Source: Microcoleus sp. AS-A8 | GTDB lineage: Bacteria; Cyanobacteriota; Cyanobacteriia; Cyanobacteriales; Coleofasciculaceae | Assembly (NCBI GenBank): GCA_039962225.1 | Contig: JAMPKV010000007.1 | Coordinates: 303,488-367,487 of the forward strand | Length of the DNA stretch: 64,000 bases | Direction of reading: 5' to 3' | Part shown: positions 33,879 to 44,942 of the stretch, in pieces | Layout of the letters: each line of letters begins with the position of its first letter | How positions within the stretch are numbered: the stretch's first letter is position 1 | Made by a program: the position numbers and the translations under genes | The notes under the pieces: model-generated | Databases searched by the model: none | The model's input: only the letters and a program-made list of their open reading frames with translations | Told to the model about the DNA's origin: nothing

Positions 33879-36800
33879 TCACTCCTCACTCGTGGTATTA
33901 GAAGGGCGGCTCGATTGCGTCCCTGGGGTATCCGGTGCTTGCTCGTTGGCAACGGGTTTTGTCAGCGATTCCTGCTGTTGGGGTGGCACCACTCTTTGCC
34001 GTCCAAAACCGCCGAAGAGTTCGTTGACTTTGAAGGTCAAATTGAAGTAAACGCCGCCTTTAGAGCGATAACCGGTAAAGTCTCGGTCATCCACACCGCC
34101 AAAGCTATAGCCCAAGGCTAGGCGCAAATCGGGGGTGACATAATAGCCTGTTTCTACCGCAAAGCCTGTTTCGCTGTAACTGGGCGAATCTTGACCAATC
34201 CAGCGTCCTTCCACCGCCAAATCCATCCGGTAATTCAAGCGGTAGGCAGCGCGGAGTTGGGTCAGGAAGATGGTAGAAGAATTGGAGAAGTTATTAGCTA
34301 AATCGGTGTCGCTGTAGCGGACTGCGCCTTTGCCATAAAATTCCCAACGCCAACTGGGGGCAAAAATCGCCTCTCCGGCTAAAAGGTGTTCTGTGGAACC
34401 GGTGCCACTGCCAAACAGTAGGGTTTCGGGAATGGTCGAGGGGTTTTTGCGGTACTCATAGCGCATCAGCGCGTTCCAGCGATCGCTATTGGGGTCGCGA
34501 TAAGCTAAACCTACGCGCAGGTTTGCCGTATCTTTCAACCCTTCAATCAGCTGGTTGGCAAAGTTGGCTTGCTCGTAACGGGCAAGCAGGGTTAAGGAGG
34601 GAGAGAGTTTCCCTGCCCCGGCAATGGAAAACACGGTATTGTTGTTGCCGGAACCCATGCGGTGTTCTAAGCGAGCAGAGGCTTTAAAGTCGGGGTTATC
34701 GGTATATTCAACGCCGATATTGAACACATCACCCCCCAACAAGGCGAGGGAGGAAGCGGTTTGACCAACGGTATAGGGTTGTGCAAAGCGCACCCCTGCC
34801 GCAGTGGGAATCCCGCTGTTGCTAAAGGTATGCTCATAGCCCAGATTTACCAGTAATCCAGGGGAAACGGCCCAACGGTGATTGAGTCCCACTGCCCCCT
34901 GTCCGGTTACCCCGTTGAAGCCACTAATCACAGAGTAGCGACCAGTGATGGTGGTGTTATCCCAAATGTTGTGGGACAAAATCGTGTCGAGGCTGGTGAT
35001 GGAATCGTTGCCCAGAATGCCACCATCAAAGAATTGGTGGGCGAGACGCAGGGTAACCCCTTTGTAAGCTCTCCAATCCATGCCTAAGGTGGTGCGATTG
35101 GGGTAGAGGGGGTCATTATCGCCGAGGCTCAGTTCGTTTTGGGCCAGGAACGTCAGGCTTTCACTAATGGGGAGTCCCAGCCGGGAAACCAGTTGGGAGG
35201 CGCTACCGGTGAATACATTGCCGACTCGGTCTTCGCGATCACGGTTGACAAAATCAACACTTAATGCTGCATTGCCAATTTTTTGCTGCACTCCCGCGCT
35301 GATGGTGGTTAGGGAGTTGTTAACCCCAGTACCCGGAGGGACGGCGACGCCTGGGTTGAACAAATCGAAGAAGTCGGTGCGGACGAGGGGGGAGACACCG
35401 AAGTTTTCTTCGTAGTCGTATCCGGCGCGTAAGGTGGTGCTGGAACCGAGAGAATAAGCGATCGCAGCACCGTAGCGAGTTTGTCCAGGCGTAAAGCTGA
35501 GGGTGGCATCATTGCTAAAGTTTTCCTCAACGGAGCGGTAATAGGCTCGTCCCAGCAGTCCAGGAAGGATAGTCGCATTCGCCTCTAAGCGATACGCAGA
35601 ACCGGAGACATTGCCTCGAAACAGGGAGTCATTCTCCGAATGAGCCACTTCCCCAATGATTTGTCCGTTGGTGCCTAGGGCAAGCCGGAAGTCTGCACCA
35701 TACAGTTCAAAGTCTTGGATTCCCTGTTCTTGGCGCAGGTAGGTTCCAGCAAGCCAGCTTTCTCGCTGGAACGCTTGCGAGAAGTTGTATTGTACGCGCC
35801 CTGCATAGAGATTGGTGTCGTCACTCTCAATACCCCCCTCATATTGGTAAGTAACGACAATCCGCCGCACGAGCAGGGTTGAGCCAGCACCGGCCTCACT
35901 CAACGGCGCATCAAAAAAGGCAAACTCGGTGGCGAGAACCGGACGGCGAAATAAAATCGTGCCCCGGTCATAATCAATCTCATAATCCGCTCCCCGTCCT
36001 AGAGGCTTGCGGGAAATCACCGTACCGGGACGATTGGCTTCTTCGGTTTCGATAAAGATGTTCTCACTTCCCGGCACTAGGCGTCGTCGAGACACGAAGT
36101 AATAACCACTGGTGCCATTGGGCGCAATGGTATCCCGCTGGAACCCTTGGAGGTTGCGCGAGAACATGGCGGTGAGTTGCAGGTTGCCAAAGTTGTAATT
36201 GCCTTTAAAGCCGTGCAACTGGCGGGTGGTGGCGGTAAACAGTTGGGATTCTCTGGCGAACTCGTTGCTGTTATAGTCTCCCCACATCACATAGTCGGGT
36301 TCTTTCCCCAGTCCGGCATTGCGCTCAAAGCGGAGATAAACGCTATCGATGGAGGGGGTAAGGTAATCAACGGTAGAACTATCCCCAGTTACGGGATACT
36401 GTTGTTCGCAAAACTGTGGCCCTCGGAACAGACGGGTGATGCCATCACAGGTTTCGTTGAGGTTGCGGCTGCTGTTGTAAGCCCCCGTGAACAGCCACTC
36501 GCCAATTCGTCCTGTGGCAAAAACGGCTCCTTGTAAGTCAAATTCCGTGCCGTCGTCGATGGTTTCTGGGTTGAGGAAGTCTCGCCGCCTGCCCCAAAAG
36601 TTAGTTCCGGATGGCCCAATTCGCAGGTTAATTACGCCCGAAACCAAGGAGGGGCGTAAATTGGTCACGAATTCCACCTGGGTGTAAGCTTCCAAGGGGG
36701 TTTGTGCCACCGCCGCCGGGGAAGCGGCGGAGAGGGGGAGATTCGATGACTCGGAGTAACGTGCTGAAGAATTCCCTGTCTCTCCTTGACTCCTGATTGA

Positions 36801-38318
36801 ACCTTGGGCTGTCCCTATATTCTCTTTTGGCTCGACGAGGGCGGCACGAATTCGCACTTTTTGCGCCTCTAGGCTGGATTGGAGTTGGGCGCTGAATTGT
36901 CCTCCCCGTGCCATCACCTGAAAACCGGGTTGGTCTTTGTCTTGGTCGGCACCGACAAACTGCCCTGCTGTCGCGGTCAAGGTGACTAGGCTATCTTCGC
37001 TCAAAAGTTGACCCTTTTCATCGGTAATTCGTCCGGAAAGGGTGAGGGTGGAACGACCATCGGCTGACACACGGGGGTCGCCTACGGGAGCAAATTCCAG
37101 TTTGAGGGCGGTCTTTTGCACCACAACCTGAATACTCACGGGTGCGCCGTTTCCGGCTTGGACGGTGAGGGTATTGTCGCCCTCTTTTAGGGGGATGTTG
37201 TACCAAGCTTGGTTAATCAGGTTTTGTGCCTCATCCCGGTTCTGCTGAGTGGCTGTCTTCGGGTCGAGGGGTTTTTGGTTCACACTGACCTGAACCGAGT
37301 CACTGGCGTTGTATTGAATGACGAGGTTCGTAGACGGATTATCGGTAACGCCACTTTGGGGAGTGAGGATGCGAACCGTGCCTGGAGCCAGTCCGGCGGG
37401 TGCTGTGGCTGGGGCGTCGTTTTGCTTTAAGGCCAGGGAAGGCGATAGGATTCTGACTCGGTTGGGGTCATCGGTTAGGGTCAGGATAGGCGGTTTTCGA
37501 GCAGACTCCCCCAGATTTTCTGGTTGCTCCTCTGCCTGTCTTTCCGATGCTAGGGTGTGTTGGGGTTGTTCTGTGGCTCCGGATTCCTGACTTTTAAGGA
37601 TTTCGCTTCGGGAAACACTATCCTCTGAAGCGTGAAGTCGTCTATCTGCCTGTCTTTGAGCATCAATTGCTGTAGAGTCTATGTTTAAAGACGGGAGTAC
37701 AGATGACTCGGCAGAGGCGTTTTTAGGGAGTATTTCTACGGTTTGGGGCACCTTTTTTCCCTCACCTTTAAGCGAGTCAGTTAATATCTGAAGTTTCTGA
37801 TTGTCACCCGGCAAATCATAAAAAAATGCAGGATTAAGGGATTCATTTTTTAGATTTAAGGGTTCATTCTTCAGCGCTTGATTGAAATGAGTTGAGCGAT
37901 ATTCCGAGACTGATGAAATCTCTGTTCCCAGTCCAAGTTTTAGGGGGACATCTGTTGTTAAGACTTCATCTTTCCCTAAACCTAAATTCGGCGGTTCTGG
38001 CAATTCGTCAGCCTTCGCCGTAGGCAGAAGCCCGATGGTTCCCAATACGGTTGTAAGTAAACTCAAGCTGAGTGAGGGAAACCATCCTTTCGACAGTAAA
38101 AGGTAAAAAGTAATCTTGTTGGGGAAAGTTGGACGGGTCAACTCGGAAGGATGAAGCCTGCGCTTTGTGCGGCTGGATTCTGCGTTCAATTTGTTGCCCA
38201 AATGGCTAGCATTCGGTTGGGTGGAAGGCGAAATCTCTTTCACGAATTGATGGATGATTTCATGCTTCATCCTTAATATTTCATCCTGACTGTTTGGCTT
38301 TTCTTGAGGACGTTTCAT
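33879..38318 (-). CDS. Giant outer-membrane protein: Ig-like domains plus C-terminal beta-barrel
   Basis: 1479 aa. A long polar N-region (~75 residues) precedes a hydrophobic signal core and PTAKADE, an unusually late signal. A low-complexity region (~120-300) follows, then Ig/invasin-like modules (~300-530; VRILTPQSGV, TLTLSGRITDEKGQ). From ~545 to ~1440 comes a long alternating beta region typical of a porin-sized or larger barrel, rich in short aromatic-ended strands (YRLNYRMDLAVEGRWIG, FGRQRV), with a Ser/Thr/Pro tail. There is no TonB box or plug signature. It is probably the transport or anchoring channel of the surface operon. The start overlaps the upstream gene's stop by four bases (ATGA), so translation is coupled. 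Confidence 0.75.
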   Translation of the reverse strand: MKRPQEKPNSQDEILRMKHEIIHQFVKEISPSTQPNASHLGNKLNAESSRTKRRLHPSELTRPTFPNKITFYLLLSKGWFPSLSLSLLTTVLGTIGLLPTAKADELPEPPNLGLGKDEVLTTDVPLKLGLGTEISSVSEYRSTHFNQALKNEPLNLKNESLNPAFFYDLPGDNQKLQILTDSLKGEGKKVPQTVEILPKNASAESSVLPSLNIDSTAIDAQRQADRRLHASEDSVSRSEILKSQESGATEQPQHTLASERQAEEQPENLGESARKPPILTLTDDPNRVRILSPSLALKQNDAPATAPAGLAPGTVRILTPQSGVTDNPSTNLVIQYNASDSVQVSVNQKPLDPKTATQQNRDEAQNLINQAWYNIPLKEGDNTLTVQAGNGAPVSIQVVVQKTALKLEFAPVGDPRVSADGRSTLTLSGRITDEKGQLLSEDSLVTLTATAGQFVGADQDKDQPGFQVMARGGQFSAQLQSSLEAQKVRIRAALVEPKENIGTAQGSIRSQGETGNSSARYSESSNLPLSAASPAAVAQTPLEAYTQVEFVTNLRPSLVSGVINLRIGPSGTNFWGRRRDFLNPETIDDGTEFDLQGAVFATGRIGEWLFTGAYNSSRNLNETCDGITRLFRGPQFCEQQYPVTGDSSTVDYLTPSIDSVYLRFERNAGLGKEPDYVMWGDYNSNEFARESQLFTATTRQLHGFKGNYNFGNLQLTAMFSRNLQGFQRDTIAPNGTSGYYFVSRRRLVPGSENIFIETEEANRPGTVISRKPLGRGADYEIDYDRGTILFRRPVLATEFAFFDAPLSEAGAGSTLLVRRIVVTYQYEGGIESDDTNLYAGRVQYNFSQAFQRESWLAGTYLRQEQGIQDFELYGADFRLALGTNGQIIGEVAHSENDSLFRGNVSGSAYRLEANATILPGLLGRAYYRSVEENFSNDATLSFTPGQTRYGAAIAYSLGSSTTLRAGYDYEENFGVSPLVRTDFFDLFNPGVAVPPGTGVNNSLTTISAGVQQKIGNAALSVDFVNRDREDRVGNVFTGSASQLVSRLGLPISESLTFLAQNELSLGDNDPLYPNRTTLGMDWRAYKGVTLRLAHQFFDGGILGNDSITSLDTILSHNIWDNTTITGRYSVISGFNGVTGQGAVGLNHRWAVSPGLLVNLGYEHTFSNSGIPTAAGVRFAQPYTVGQTASSLALLGGDVFNIGVEYTDNPDFKASARLEHRMGSGNNNTVFSIAGAGKLSPSLTLLARYEQANFANQLIEGLKDTANLRVGLAYRDPNSDRWNALMRYEYRKNPSTIPETLLFGSGTGSTEHLLAGEAIFAPSWRWEFYGKGAVRYSDTDLANNFSNSSTIFLTQLRAAYRLNYRMDLAVEGRWIGQDSPSYSETGFAVETGYYVTPDLRLALGYSFGGVDDRDFTGYRSKGGVYFNLTFKVNELFGGFGRQRVVPPQQQESLTKPVANEQAPDTPGTQSSRPSNTTSEE

Positions 38319-39232
38319 GGCTGCTGCTCCCCATAAGCGGGTGTCACGGCAAAATTCATCCGAGCCATTCCGCCCGGTTCGAGCCGCACAAGGCGTGACT
38401 GACTATTGCCTTCAATGAATTTGATGTTCGGAGCAAGGCTGTATCCCGGCAGACTGCTCAAATCCAATGTGGCTGTGCGATTGCCGGCGATGACGTTGAC
38501 TAAAGAGAATAAGCCATTGGCATCGGTGGTGATGCGATTGCCGTCATCCATGAAAAGCACAGCATTCGGTACTCCCGGTTCTCCAGGTTGCTGCTGACCG
38601 TCAAAGTTTTTATCGACAAATACGCGACCGACGATAGTGGCACAGTCGGATAAAATGCCCTGCCGAATCCGGAGTTGAAAGGCCGCTAGATTGCTTCGAG
38701 GCTCCCGCGCCACATTTCTCCCATCCCCTCGGACGGCGTCGGGTGTGACCACAGACGCATAAATAATCGTGAGTGTATCCCCCGGCGCGAGATTTGGATA
38801 GGTAAAAGTGATTTGCCGATCTGCGGTTACGGCCGGAGGCAAATTCACGGGTGTGGTGGTACCGCCAGTGGTGAGTGCGCCTTGCAACGACTCTGGCAAA
38901 AACCGCACGCCTAGTGGTGGTGTGTCGGTTATCGTAATCTGATTGGCTGGAACCTGTCCGGTGTTGGTCAGTGCGAGGCGATAAATGACGGTATCACCGG
39001 GTTCAGCCGCAGCGCGATCTGCGGTTTTGACTAATTGAAGAATCGCTTGACCAGCCGTCAGTGTAGTTTCATTGGACTGAACAACGTCTGGTAAATTCCC
39101 TCCCGACGCGGAAGCGGAATTTTTGATTTCAGTTTGAGCGGTAAGCGGTGACGCACCAGCGACGAAGAATGCGGTCAGAAAAGCAGTGAAAAGCAGTTCA
39201 AAACTGCCCAACTGCGGTATTAGAAATTTCAT
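38315..39232 (-). CDS. DUF11/SdrD-like small surface protein (first gene of the operon)
   Basis: A 305-aa protein with a signal peptide (core ~12-27, cleavage near LTAQ). One DUF11-type repeat (~60-180; GDTVIYRLALTNTGQVPANQ) is followed by an SdrD/B-like domain (~200-260: TTDANGLFSLVNVIAG) with an Asp-rich motif (VDKNFDGQQQ) typical of calcium-binding surface modules. It ends with FAVTPAYGEQQP, and its stop overlaps the next gene's ATG. Its position and strand suggest it leads the surface operon 39232-28374. Function in the complex unknown. Confidence 0.75.
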   Translation of the reverse strand: MKFLIPQLGSFELLFTAFLTAFFVAGASPLTAQTEIKNSASASGGNLPDVVQSNETTLTAGQAILQLVKTADRAAAEPGDTVIYRLALTNTGQVPANQITITDTPPLGVRFLPESLQGALTTGGTTTPVNLPPAVTADRQITFTYPNLAPGDTLTIIYASVVTPDAVRGDGRNVAREPRSNLAAFQLRIRQGILSDCATIVGRVFVDKNFDGQQQPGEPGVPNAVLFMDDGNRITTDANGLFSLVNVIAGNRTATLDLSSLPGYSLAPNIKFIEGNSQSRLVRLEPGGMARMNFAVTPAYGEQQP

Positions 39233-39787
39233 CAGAAGGTAGCACCCTGGAATGGGTTTGATTTTATAACGTTAGAGTAGAGGCTGGATAGTAGATGCCC
39301 TGACTAACTTTTGGTAGATTTCATAGATTCTCTCAAAACAAGAGAAATCAACTTTTTTAAGAGTTTAGTAGACTCCCTGATGCTGAGCATAACAAAGGAG
39401 CTTAATCTGTAAGATGTAAGCTGCTTTTTGAAAGAGTATAACAGGCATTTACGACTAGGGTTTCAACCCGGTTGGCGACGTAAATTATCCAAGTTTATTA
39501 TTGTAGAGCACCGAGAACACAATGACCTTATAGTAAGCCAGAAATCTTAGTTCTTTTGCTGCTTTCCTTCAGTTTGTTTCTGAGAGTCTCAGCAGGCCAT
39601 ATAAGGTATAACGTGTATACGTATTAACCTAGGTTTTGGGATTTGTGTCAATGCGTAAGTCCTAAAAAATTGTTGCCAATAACGCCGAAGAACTATCCCG
39701 TCTGATTAATTAGCTCAACGCTGAAGTTTCAGTCAAACTCAGCCACGAATTACCAAGCCATGAATGAAATATCTCTCTTGAGAGAGT
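39233..39787. other. Intergenic region between CHAT-2 and the surface operon
   Basis: A 555-base, AT-rich gap between two minus-strand genes. It should carry the promoter of the surface operon (reading left). Seen here: a TGCGTAAGTCCT end sequence (39652-39663), which equals the inverted-repeat end of the element at 51453, and a weak hairpin CTCTC/GAGAG (39773-39786) just past the CHAT-2 stop. No gene found. Confidence 0.5.
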
Positions 39788-42700
39788 TTACCAGGGATTA
39801 CCAATCATCGTAAAGCCACTCCAATAGTAAGGATGGGAGAAACCTCTATCACCCACACCCATTAATTCCGTGGGCAGGGGAAACTCGCCCTCGCTGGTAA
39901 GCAACTGCTGATTTTTGATATGCACCTTTCCCGATAGCATCGCTAACTGTACTCTTCGCAGAGCCTCGGTTTTAATGGGAGCGGTTTTGAGCTGTTGGTA
40001 AAACTCACTCATTAACCCCAACGTCGCTTCATCATTGACATACCACAGACTGGCTAAGGCCGATTTAACTCCCGCTTGTATGGCTAGCCCCGCAAAGCCT
40101 AATTCCACTTCCTCGTCTCCTACCGCCGTGCGGCAGGCAGACAGCACCAATAATTCCACGGGCGGGTTCGCCCATCCCACAGACTTAAGCTGCAACGGAG
40201 CCATCTTCTGGTCTTGCAACTGAATATAAGAGTTAGCAGGTTTTCCAGGCAGAAATTCGGCATGAGTTGCTAGGTGGATAATGCCAAAGGGAGTTTTTGC
40301 CCGCTGCAACTTCAGGTTTTCTAGGGTAAAGCCTTGATTGAGGAACGATACACCTTGCCAAGCTTGGGTGATGGTGGTCAATTCTACAGGTACAGCGGGT
40401 AAAGGTCGGTTGTCTCTAAACTCACTAGCTCCCATGGCGAGTACCTCGGATGAGTGGATATCGCCGTAACGGGTATCCGTGAGGGAAAGACTGGGCATCA
40501 AGCCGACACTGTAGCGTTCTACAATAAACCCCTTACCATCATGGAGGGCAGCCAAGGGGATGGTGCGTAATCCACTGTCGGTGATATAGGTCAAATTTTT
40601 AATTTCTCGCTGCTCGATGTCAGCTTCTAAGGGAGCCATCAGCCATTGATACATTTTTCGGGCTGGGGCGAGATAGCCTAAAGCATCGCGGGCATTGGTC
40701 ACTGTAAACCGAAACTGTGCCGCCATGGCTATCACTTCGGCACGGGTGATATTGACGGATTTACGGATGGGTTTACCGTTGCCAGAAATTAAAATCAATT
40801 CTAAGCGATCGCGCGGACTCGGCTTCAGGGCACGCAACAGTAAAAGTTCCGCCGAATCTTTATCTAAACCTTGAGATGTAGCCGGCGATGGAGTCACGCT
40901 TTCAGGGACAAAGATGGCATAAATAACGGCGGGTTTAACGCCTGTGGTACTTTCTATGCCGCGCAGGAGATTCCGAGCTTGCACCAAGCTGATGCCTGGT
41001 GTTTCACTGATGCCGAGATATTGTTCAAAATCCGTAGTCGAGGATTGGTCAATACTCTCCACAGCCCTCTCTAGCGGCTGAGAGTTGTTGTTTTGAATCG
41101 GTGCTGGCTCTAGCGGTTTCTGGGGTAACGTCAAGTCAACAGGATTAAGGGTTGCTGCCGGGGTGGGAGAGGGTGAGGGTGACGGTGTGGGAGAAGGAGA
41201 GGGTGACGGTGTAGGAGAGGGTGATGGTGTGGGAGAAGGGACTGGCAGGGGTTGCAAGAGGGTAAGCAGGGCAGAATTGGGACTCCCCAACAGAGCATTT
41301 TTAGGATTAGTCAGGCTGAGATTAACGGTGCGATTATTCCTCGCGGTACTGAGGATAGGGACATTAAAATTCTGGCGGGTGACAGAATTGGTGAACGTGA
41401 GGGTTCCCGTGGTGGTGGTGTAGTCGGTGCCAGAGATGGCCGTGCCATCAGCCGTATTGTAGTTAACGCTGATATTTCCCCCAGCCCCAATCGCAGGCGT
41501 GCGGTCTACTTGAACCGCGATCGCAGCTTGGGTTGCATTAGGATTAATACTGTAAGTGGGATTGCCGAATAACACTCGAATAGCTTCATAGGCACCAATA
41601 TCAGGAACCGGGTCACCAATCCCTGTGCGGGATACCCCTCGCTGGTCGGTGGTGACACCTGCAACCGTTGTTCCTGCATTAATGGCGGGACTGCCAGGAA
41701 GTAACGCATGAGTTTGGGTAGCACCACCGTTATTGGCGAGAGTTGTATCGATAACGCGTTCAAGACCGACACCCAGAGTGGCTAGCTTTAAGTCAGTTGC
41801 GATCGCGCCCAAATCAGCACCGTTGCCTCCCAAAAGGTTATAACCCGTAGAGGTTAACGTCCCTGTAAAGTTGCGACCATCGGGATTTCCTGTGGCAGCA
41901 ATGTTTCCAGCGATAATATTGTTTCCGAAGCTAATAGTGCCGCCGTTGTTGGCTATACCACCCCCCCGACCTTCGCCATTAAGGCCAGCAATGGCACCCG
42001 TGTTTCCTTCGTAAATGCCACCCCCAGCCCCACCATTAGCCTGGTTGTTGAAGAAGGTATTATTGATGAGCGTTAAAGTCCCAGACGGATTGTTGTTAAA
42101 AACCGCTCCACCGTAGCCACTGCCACCATCACCGCCCTGAGAACTGCCACCGCTTGGTGTTCCACCTCCACTTCCGCCCCGTACCTGGTTGCTAGAAAAA
42201 GTACTAGAGGTAATGCGAACTGTTCCACCGTTATTAAATACAGCCCCGCCGAGTCCAGTTCCGCCGCCGCCGCCGCCACCGCCGATTCCAGCAAGAACAA
42301 CATTGTGAGAACCGCCATTCCCAGCACCGAAGCCGCCCGTCCCACCCGGAAGCCGAAGAAAATTATCATTGCTAGCAGCACCCCCACCACCGCCGCCAAA
42401 ACCGCCATTACCCCCTCTACCACCTAGGCTGCCGCCAGAACCGCCGCCGCCACCAAAGTTTCCGTCGGTGCCATTAGTACCAGGGTTGCCACTATTACCG
42501 CCATTACCCCCATTACCGCCACCACCACTGCCAGGACCGCTAGCGCCAGGGCCACCATTGCCGCCATTGCCACCCGTGGCTTGATTGTTGACAAACGTAG
42601 AGGCGGCAATATTCACAACGCCCCCGTCGTTGAAGATGGCACCTCCAATACCAGCACCACCACCAGCACCACCACTGCCAAAGCTAGCGTTAGAGCCACC

Positions 42701-44683
42701 TTGACCACCCTGAGCGACATTGCTAGAAAATGTAGTATTACTGACATTCAGAGTGCCTTGGTTGAAGATTGCACCACCAAAACCATTGACTGTACCTCCA
42801 AGACCAGGGTTGAATGGGGCGGCAGTTTGTCCTGGCCCACCCGTTGAACCTGTGGCGCGGTTGTTATTGAATACGGCGTTGTTAATCGTTAGTGTGCCTT
42901 GATTCAAAATGCCACCCCCAGACCCAATTACATTGCCGTTGGCAATTGTCAAGTCTTGAAGGGTGGCATTCACACCCGGGTTAATCTGGAAGACGCGGAA
43001 AGCATTATTGCCACTCACGGTAGTATTACCAGCGCCTGCACCCGTTAACGTGAGGGATTTGTTAATTGTGACGGACTCGGTGAAGGTTCCCGTGGCGAGA
43101 TTGACATTTGCTCCACTTGTCGCCACATCTACGCCATTTTGAATCCTGCCAGCCAACCCCACATTCACCGTGGTATTGTTGGCTGTACCCAAGAGTTGAC
43201 CCCCTAGGGTAATGGGTGCATTCAAGTTAATCGTGGGTGCATCCAGGGTTAAATTAAACCCACTCGTGGAGTTAATCGCATCAGCGACGGTGAGGAAATT
43301 CGTGGCATCAAAGGTCACATTAGCCGTTGTCAGGGCAGCGACTACGCTCTCTGGGGTAATGTCCCCACCTGAATTGGCAATGATAAAGGTTTCGGGGTCT
43401 AACAGTAAGTTCCCCGTCTGTCCATTGGGTGCAAGTAAATTTGTTACACCCTGATACTTCAACGTCTGGGCACCGGATACTTCCGCAAACCCACCGTTAC
43501 CCCCAAAAGTACCCCCCTGTGCTGTAATCTGACCTTGGAAGTTCGTGGTGTTATTGCCCCACACGATAACCTTGCCGCCATTACCCTGTGTGAGCGCATT
43601 CGCTTGAATAGTGGTGTTGCTATCCACATGGGTAAACTCAGCATTGGGTACTGTGCCTAACCCGCGATAATCTCCACCGATGAGTACGGTGCCACCTCCA
43701 TCACTCCCAGAGGCGTTGATATTGGCTCCAACGAGATTGACATTTGTCCCTAAAACATTGACGTTACCGCCTATCTTCCCCCCAGTTGAATCAGAAGCAT
43801 CCAGAGTGCCAGAAACCCTTACCGTTCCTGCCTCCGTGGGAACCGCAGACAGGGGCACTCCCACAGTACCTATCGTGCCCGTGAGTAGCGTTGGCAAATC
43901 AAGAGGGTTAAAGGATATCGTCTGTCCACCTACTGTCTTGGGTTCAATCTCGATACTGAGTAGGTGTCCGGGTTTGCTAATTCGGACTAAATTTTCACCC
44001 GCTACAGCAGCCAGGGTAATCGTTCCGCCGGGAGCACTCACTGTGCCCGTATTAAGGATGCTGCCCCCAAGTAACATTAGATTTTGTCCCGGTGATACGG
44101 CAAGATTACCCGCATTGATGATGCTTCCGGGTTGAGAAAGGTCAAAGGCAAACTGACTAGGGGTGCCAATTAAGTTCGGATAGTCATTATCGCCAAAAGC
44201 ATTAAACCAATGATTGCCACCGAATCCAATTCCTGTCGCGGTAGTCGCTGTAAAGGAAGCTGGAACATTTAAGCTAGCCGAAGCACCAAAAACTATCCCG
44301 GCGGGATTCATTAAAAATAAGTTGGAGTTGCCTCCACTCACCTGAATGAGTCCGTTAATGAAGGAGGGATTACCCCCAACAACGCGACCTAAAATATTGC
44401 GAATCTGGGGATTAGACATGAAGTTGGCAACTTGACCGGCATCCAGACCAAATTGCTCAAAACTCTGAAAAAGATTAGTACCATCCCCTGAGGCGGTACC
44501 GCCTGAAATGTTAATTTGGTTGCCGTTGGGAGTGACAATAGTATTGGTCTGGTCAGCAGCAGGTGTAATGGGTTGTGCATGGGCAGATGAAATAGTCTGA
44601 AGCACTCCTAAACAGACAGAAAATGCCCCGAACCATGGCACAGTCGTCAAGCCTTTTTTAAAAAGCTTTACAAATACATTCAC
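39788..44683 (-). CDS. CHAT-2: exported TPS/beta-helix protein with Calx-beta and C-terminal CHAT domain
   Basis: A 1631-aa exported protein with the same architecture as CHAT-1. The signal peptide (~1-37) ends AHAQP. A TPS N-domain contains NPAGIVFG (~130) and leads into a long beta-helix with a polymorphic-looking Gly-rich stretch (~660-880) and pectate-lyase-like rungs. A Calx-beta domain (~1040-1145) and a Pro/Ser linker (PSPTPSPSP) follow. The CHAT domain has His1474 in LATHAEF and Cys1517 in LSACRTA. The distance from the His to the C-terminus is identical to CHAT-1 (158 residues). GTG start with GGGGAG upstream. It is transcribed alone, upstream of the surface operon, on the same strand. 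Confidence 0.88.
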   Translation of the reverse strand: MNVFVKLFKKGLTTVPWFGAFSVCLGVLQTISSAHAQPITPAADQTNTIVTPNGNQINISGGTASGDGTNLFQSFEQFGLDAGQVANFMSNPQIRNILGRVVGGNPSFINGLIQVSGGNSNLFLMNPAGIVFGASASLNVPASFTATTATGIGFGGNHWFNAFGDNDYPNLIGTPSQFAFDLSQPGSIINAGNLAVSPGQNLMLLGGSILNTGTVSAPGGTITLAAVAGENLVRISKPGHLLSIEIEPKTVGGQTISFNPLDLPTLLTGTIGTVGVPLSAVPTEAGTVRVSGTLDASDSTGGKIGGNVNVLGTNVNLVGANINASGSDGGGTVLIGGDYRGLGTVPNAEFTHVDSNTTIQANALTQGNGGKVIVWGNNTTNFQGQITAQGGTFGGNGGFAEVSGAQTLKYQGVTNLLAPNGQTGNLLLDPETFIIANSGGDITPESVVAALTTANVTFDATNFLTVADAINSTSGFNLTLDAPTINLNAPITLGGQLLGTANNTTVNVGLAGRIQNGVDVATSGANVNLATGTFTESVTINKSLTLTGAGAGNTTVSGNNAFRVFQINPGVNATLQDLTIANGNVIGSGGGILNQGTLTINNAVFNNNRATGSTGGPGQTAAPFNPGLGGTVNGFGGAIFNQGTLNVSNTTFSSNVAQGGQGGSNASFGSGGAGGGAGIGGAIFNDGGVVNIAASTFVNNQATGGNGGNGGPGASGPGSGGGGNGGNGGNSGNPGTNGTDGNFGGGGGSGGSLGGRGGNGGFGGGGGGAASNDNFLRLPGGTGGFGAGNGGSHNVVLAGIGGGGGGGGTGLGGAVFNNGGTVRITSSTFSSNQVRGGSGGGTPSGGSSQGGDGGSGYGGAVFNNNPSGTLTLINNTFFNNQANGGAGGGIYEGNTGAIAGLNGEGRGGGIANNGGTISFGNNIIAGNIAATGNPDGRNFTGTLTSTGYNLLGGNGADLGAIATDLKLATLGVGLERVIDTTLANNGGATQTHALLPGSPAINAGTTVAGVTTDQRGVSRTGIGDPVPDIGAYEAIRVLFGNPTYSINPNATQAAIAVQVDRTPAIGAGGNISVNYNTADGTAISGTDYTTTTGTLTFTNSVTRQNFNVPILSTARNNRTVNLSLTNPKNALLGSPNSALLTLLQPLPVPSPTPSPSPTPSPSPSPTPSPSPSPTPAATLNPVDLTLPQKPLEPAPIQNNNSQPLERAVESIDQSSTTDFEQYLGISETPGISLVQARNLLRGIESTTGVKPAVIYAIFVPESVTPSPATSQGLDKDSAELLLLRALKPSPRDRLELILISGNGKPIRKSVNITRAEVIAMAAQFRFTVTNARDALGYLAPARKMYQWLMAPLEADIEQREIKNLTYITDSGLRTIPLAALHDGKGFIVERYSVGLMPSLSLTDTRYGDIHSSEVLAMGASEFRDNRPLPAVPVELTTITQAWQGVSFLNQGFTLENLKLQRAKTPFGIIHLATHAEFLPGKPANSYIQLQDQKMAPLQLKSVGWANPPVELLVLSACRTAVGDEEVELGFAGLAIQAGVKSALASLWYVNDEATLGLMSEFYQQLKTAPIKTEALRRVQLAMLSGKVHIKNQQLLTSEGEFPLPTELMGVGDRGFSHPYYWSGFTMIGNPW

Positions 44684-44942
44684 GCGCTGTTGACTCCCCT
44701 AGTTGTAAGCGAAGACTTGATAGTGATGAGGGAGAAGCACTAAGCCTGATGCGATCGAGAGAAGTACCCGGACTAAGGCAATAAGTAGCAATTGACTTAT
44801 CTCTACCTACAATTTACTGGCTAATTCGGTCAGTCAGCAACCGTATTAGATTGGGTTTAGACCTATTAGGACTAAAATCTAGCTCCTAGAACTTCAAAAT
44901 TTGATGTAATTGCCAAAGAATTTGATGAAACAATGGACAAAA

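Noticed and set aside
33879..38318. TonB-dependent receptor call for the barrel protein
   Set aside because: No TonB box or plug domain is visible; the N-terminal part is Ig-like instead.
42369..42584. Proline-rich plus-strand frame
   Set aside because: Antisense of the Gly-rich part of CHAT-2.
44684..44942. Promoter sequences ahead of CHAT-2
   Set aside because: No -35/-10 pair with normal spacing could be fixed by eye.
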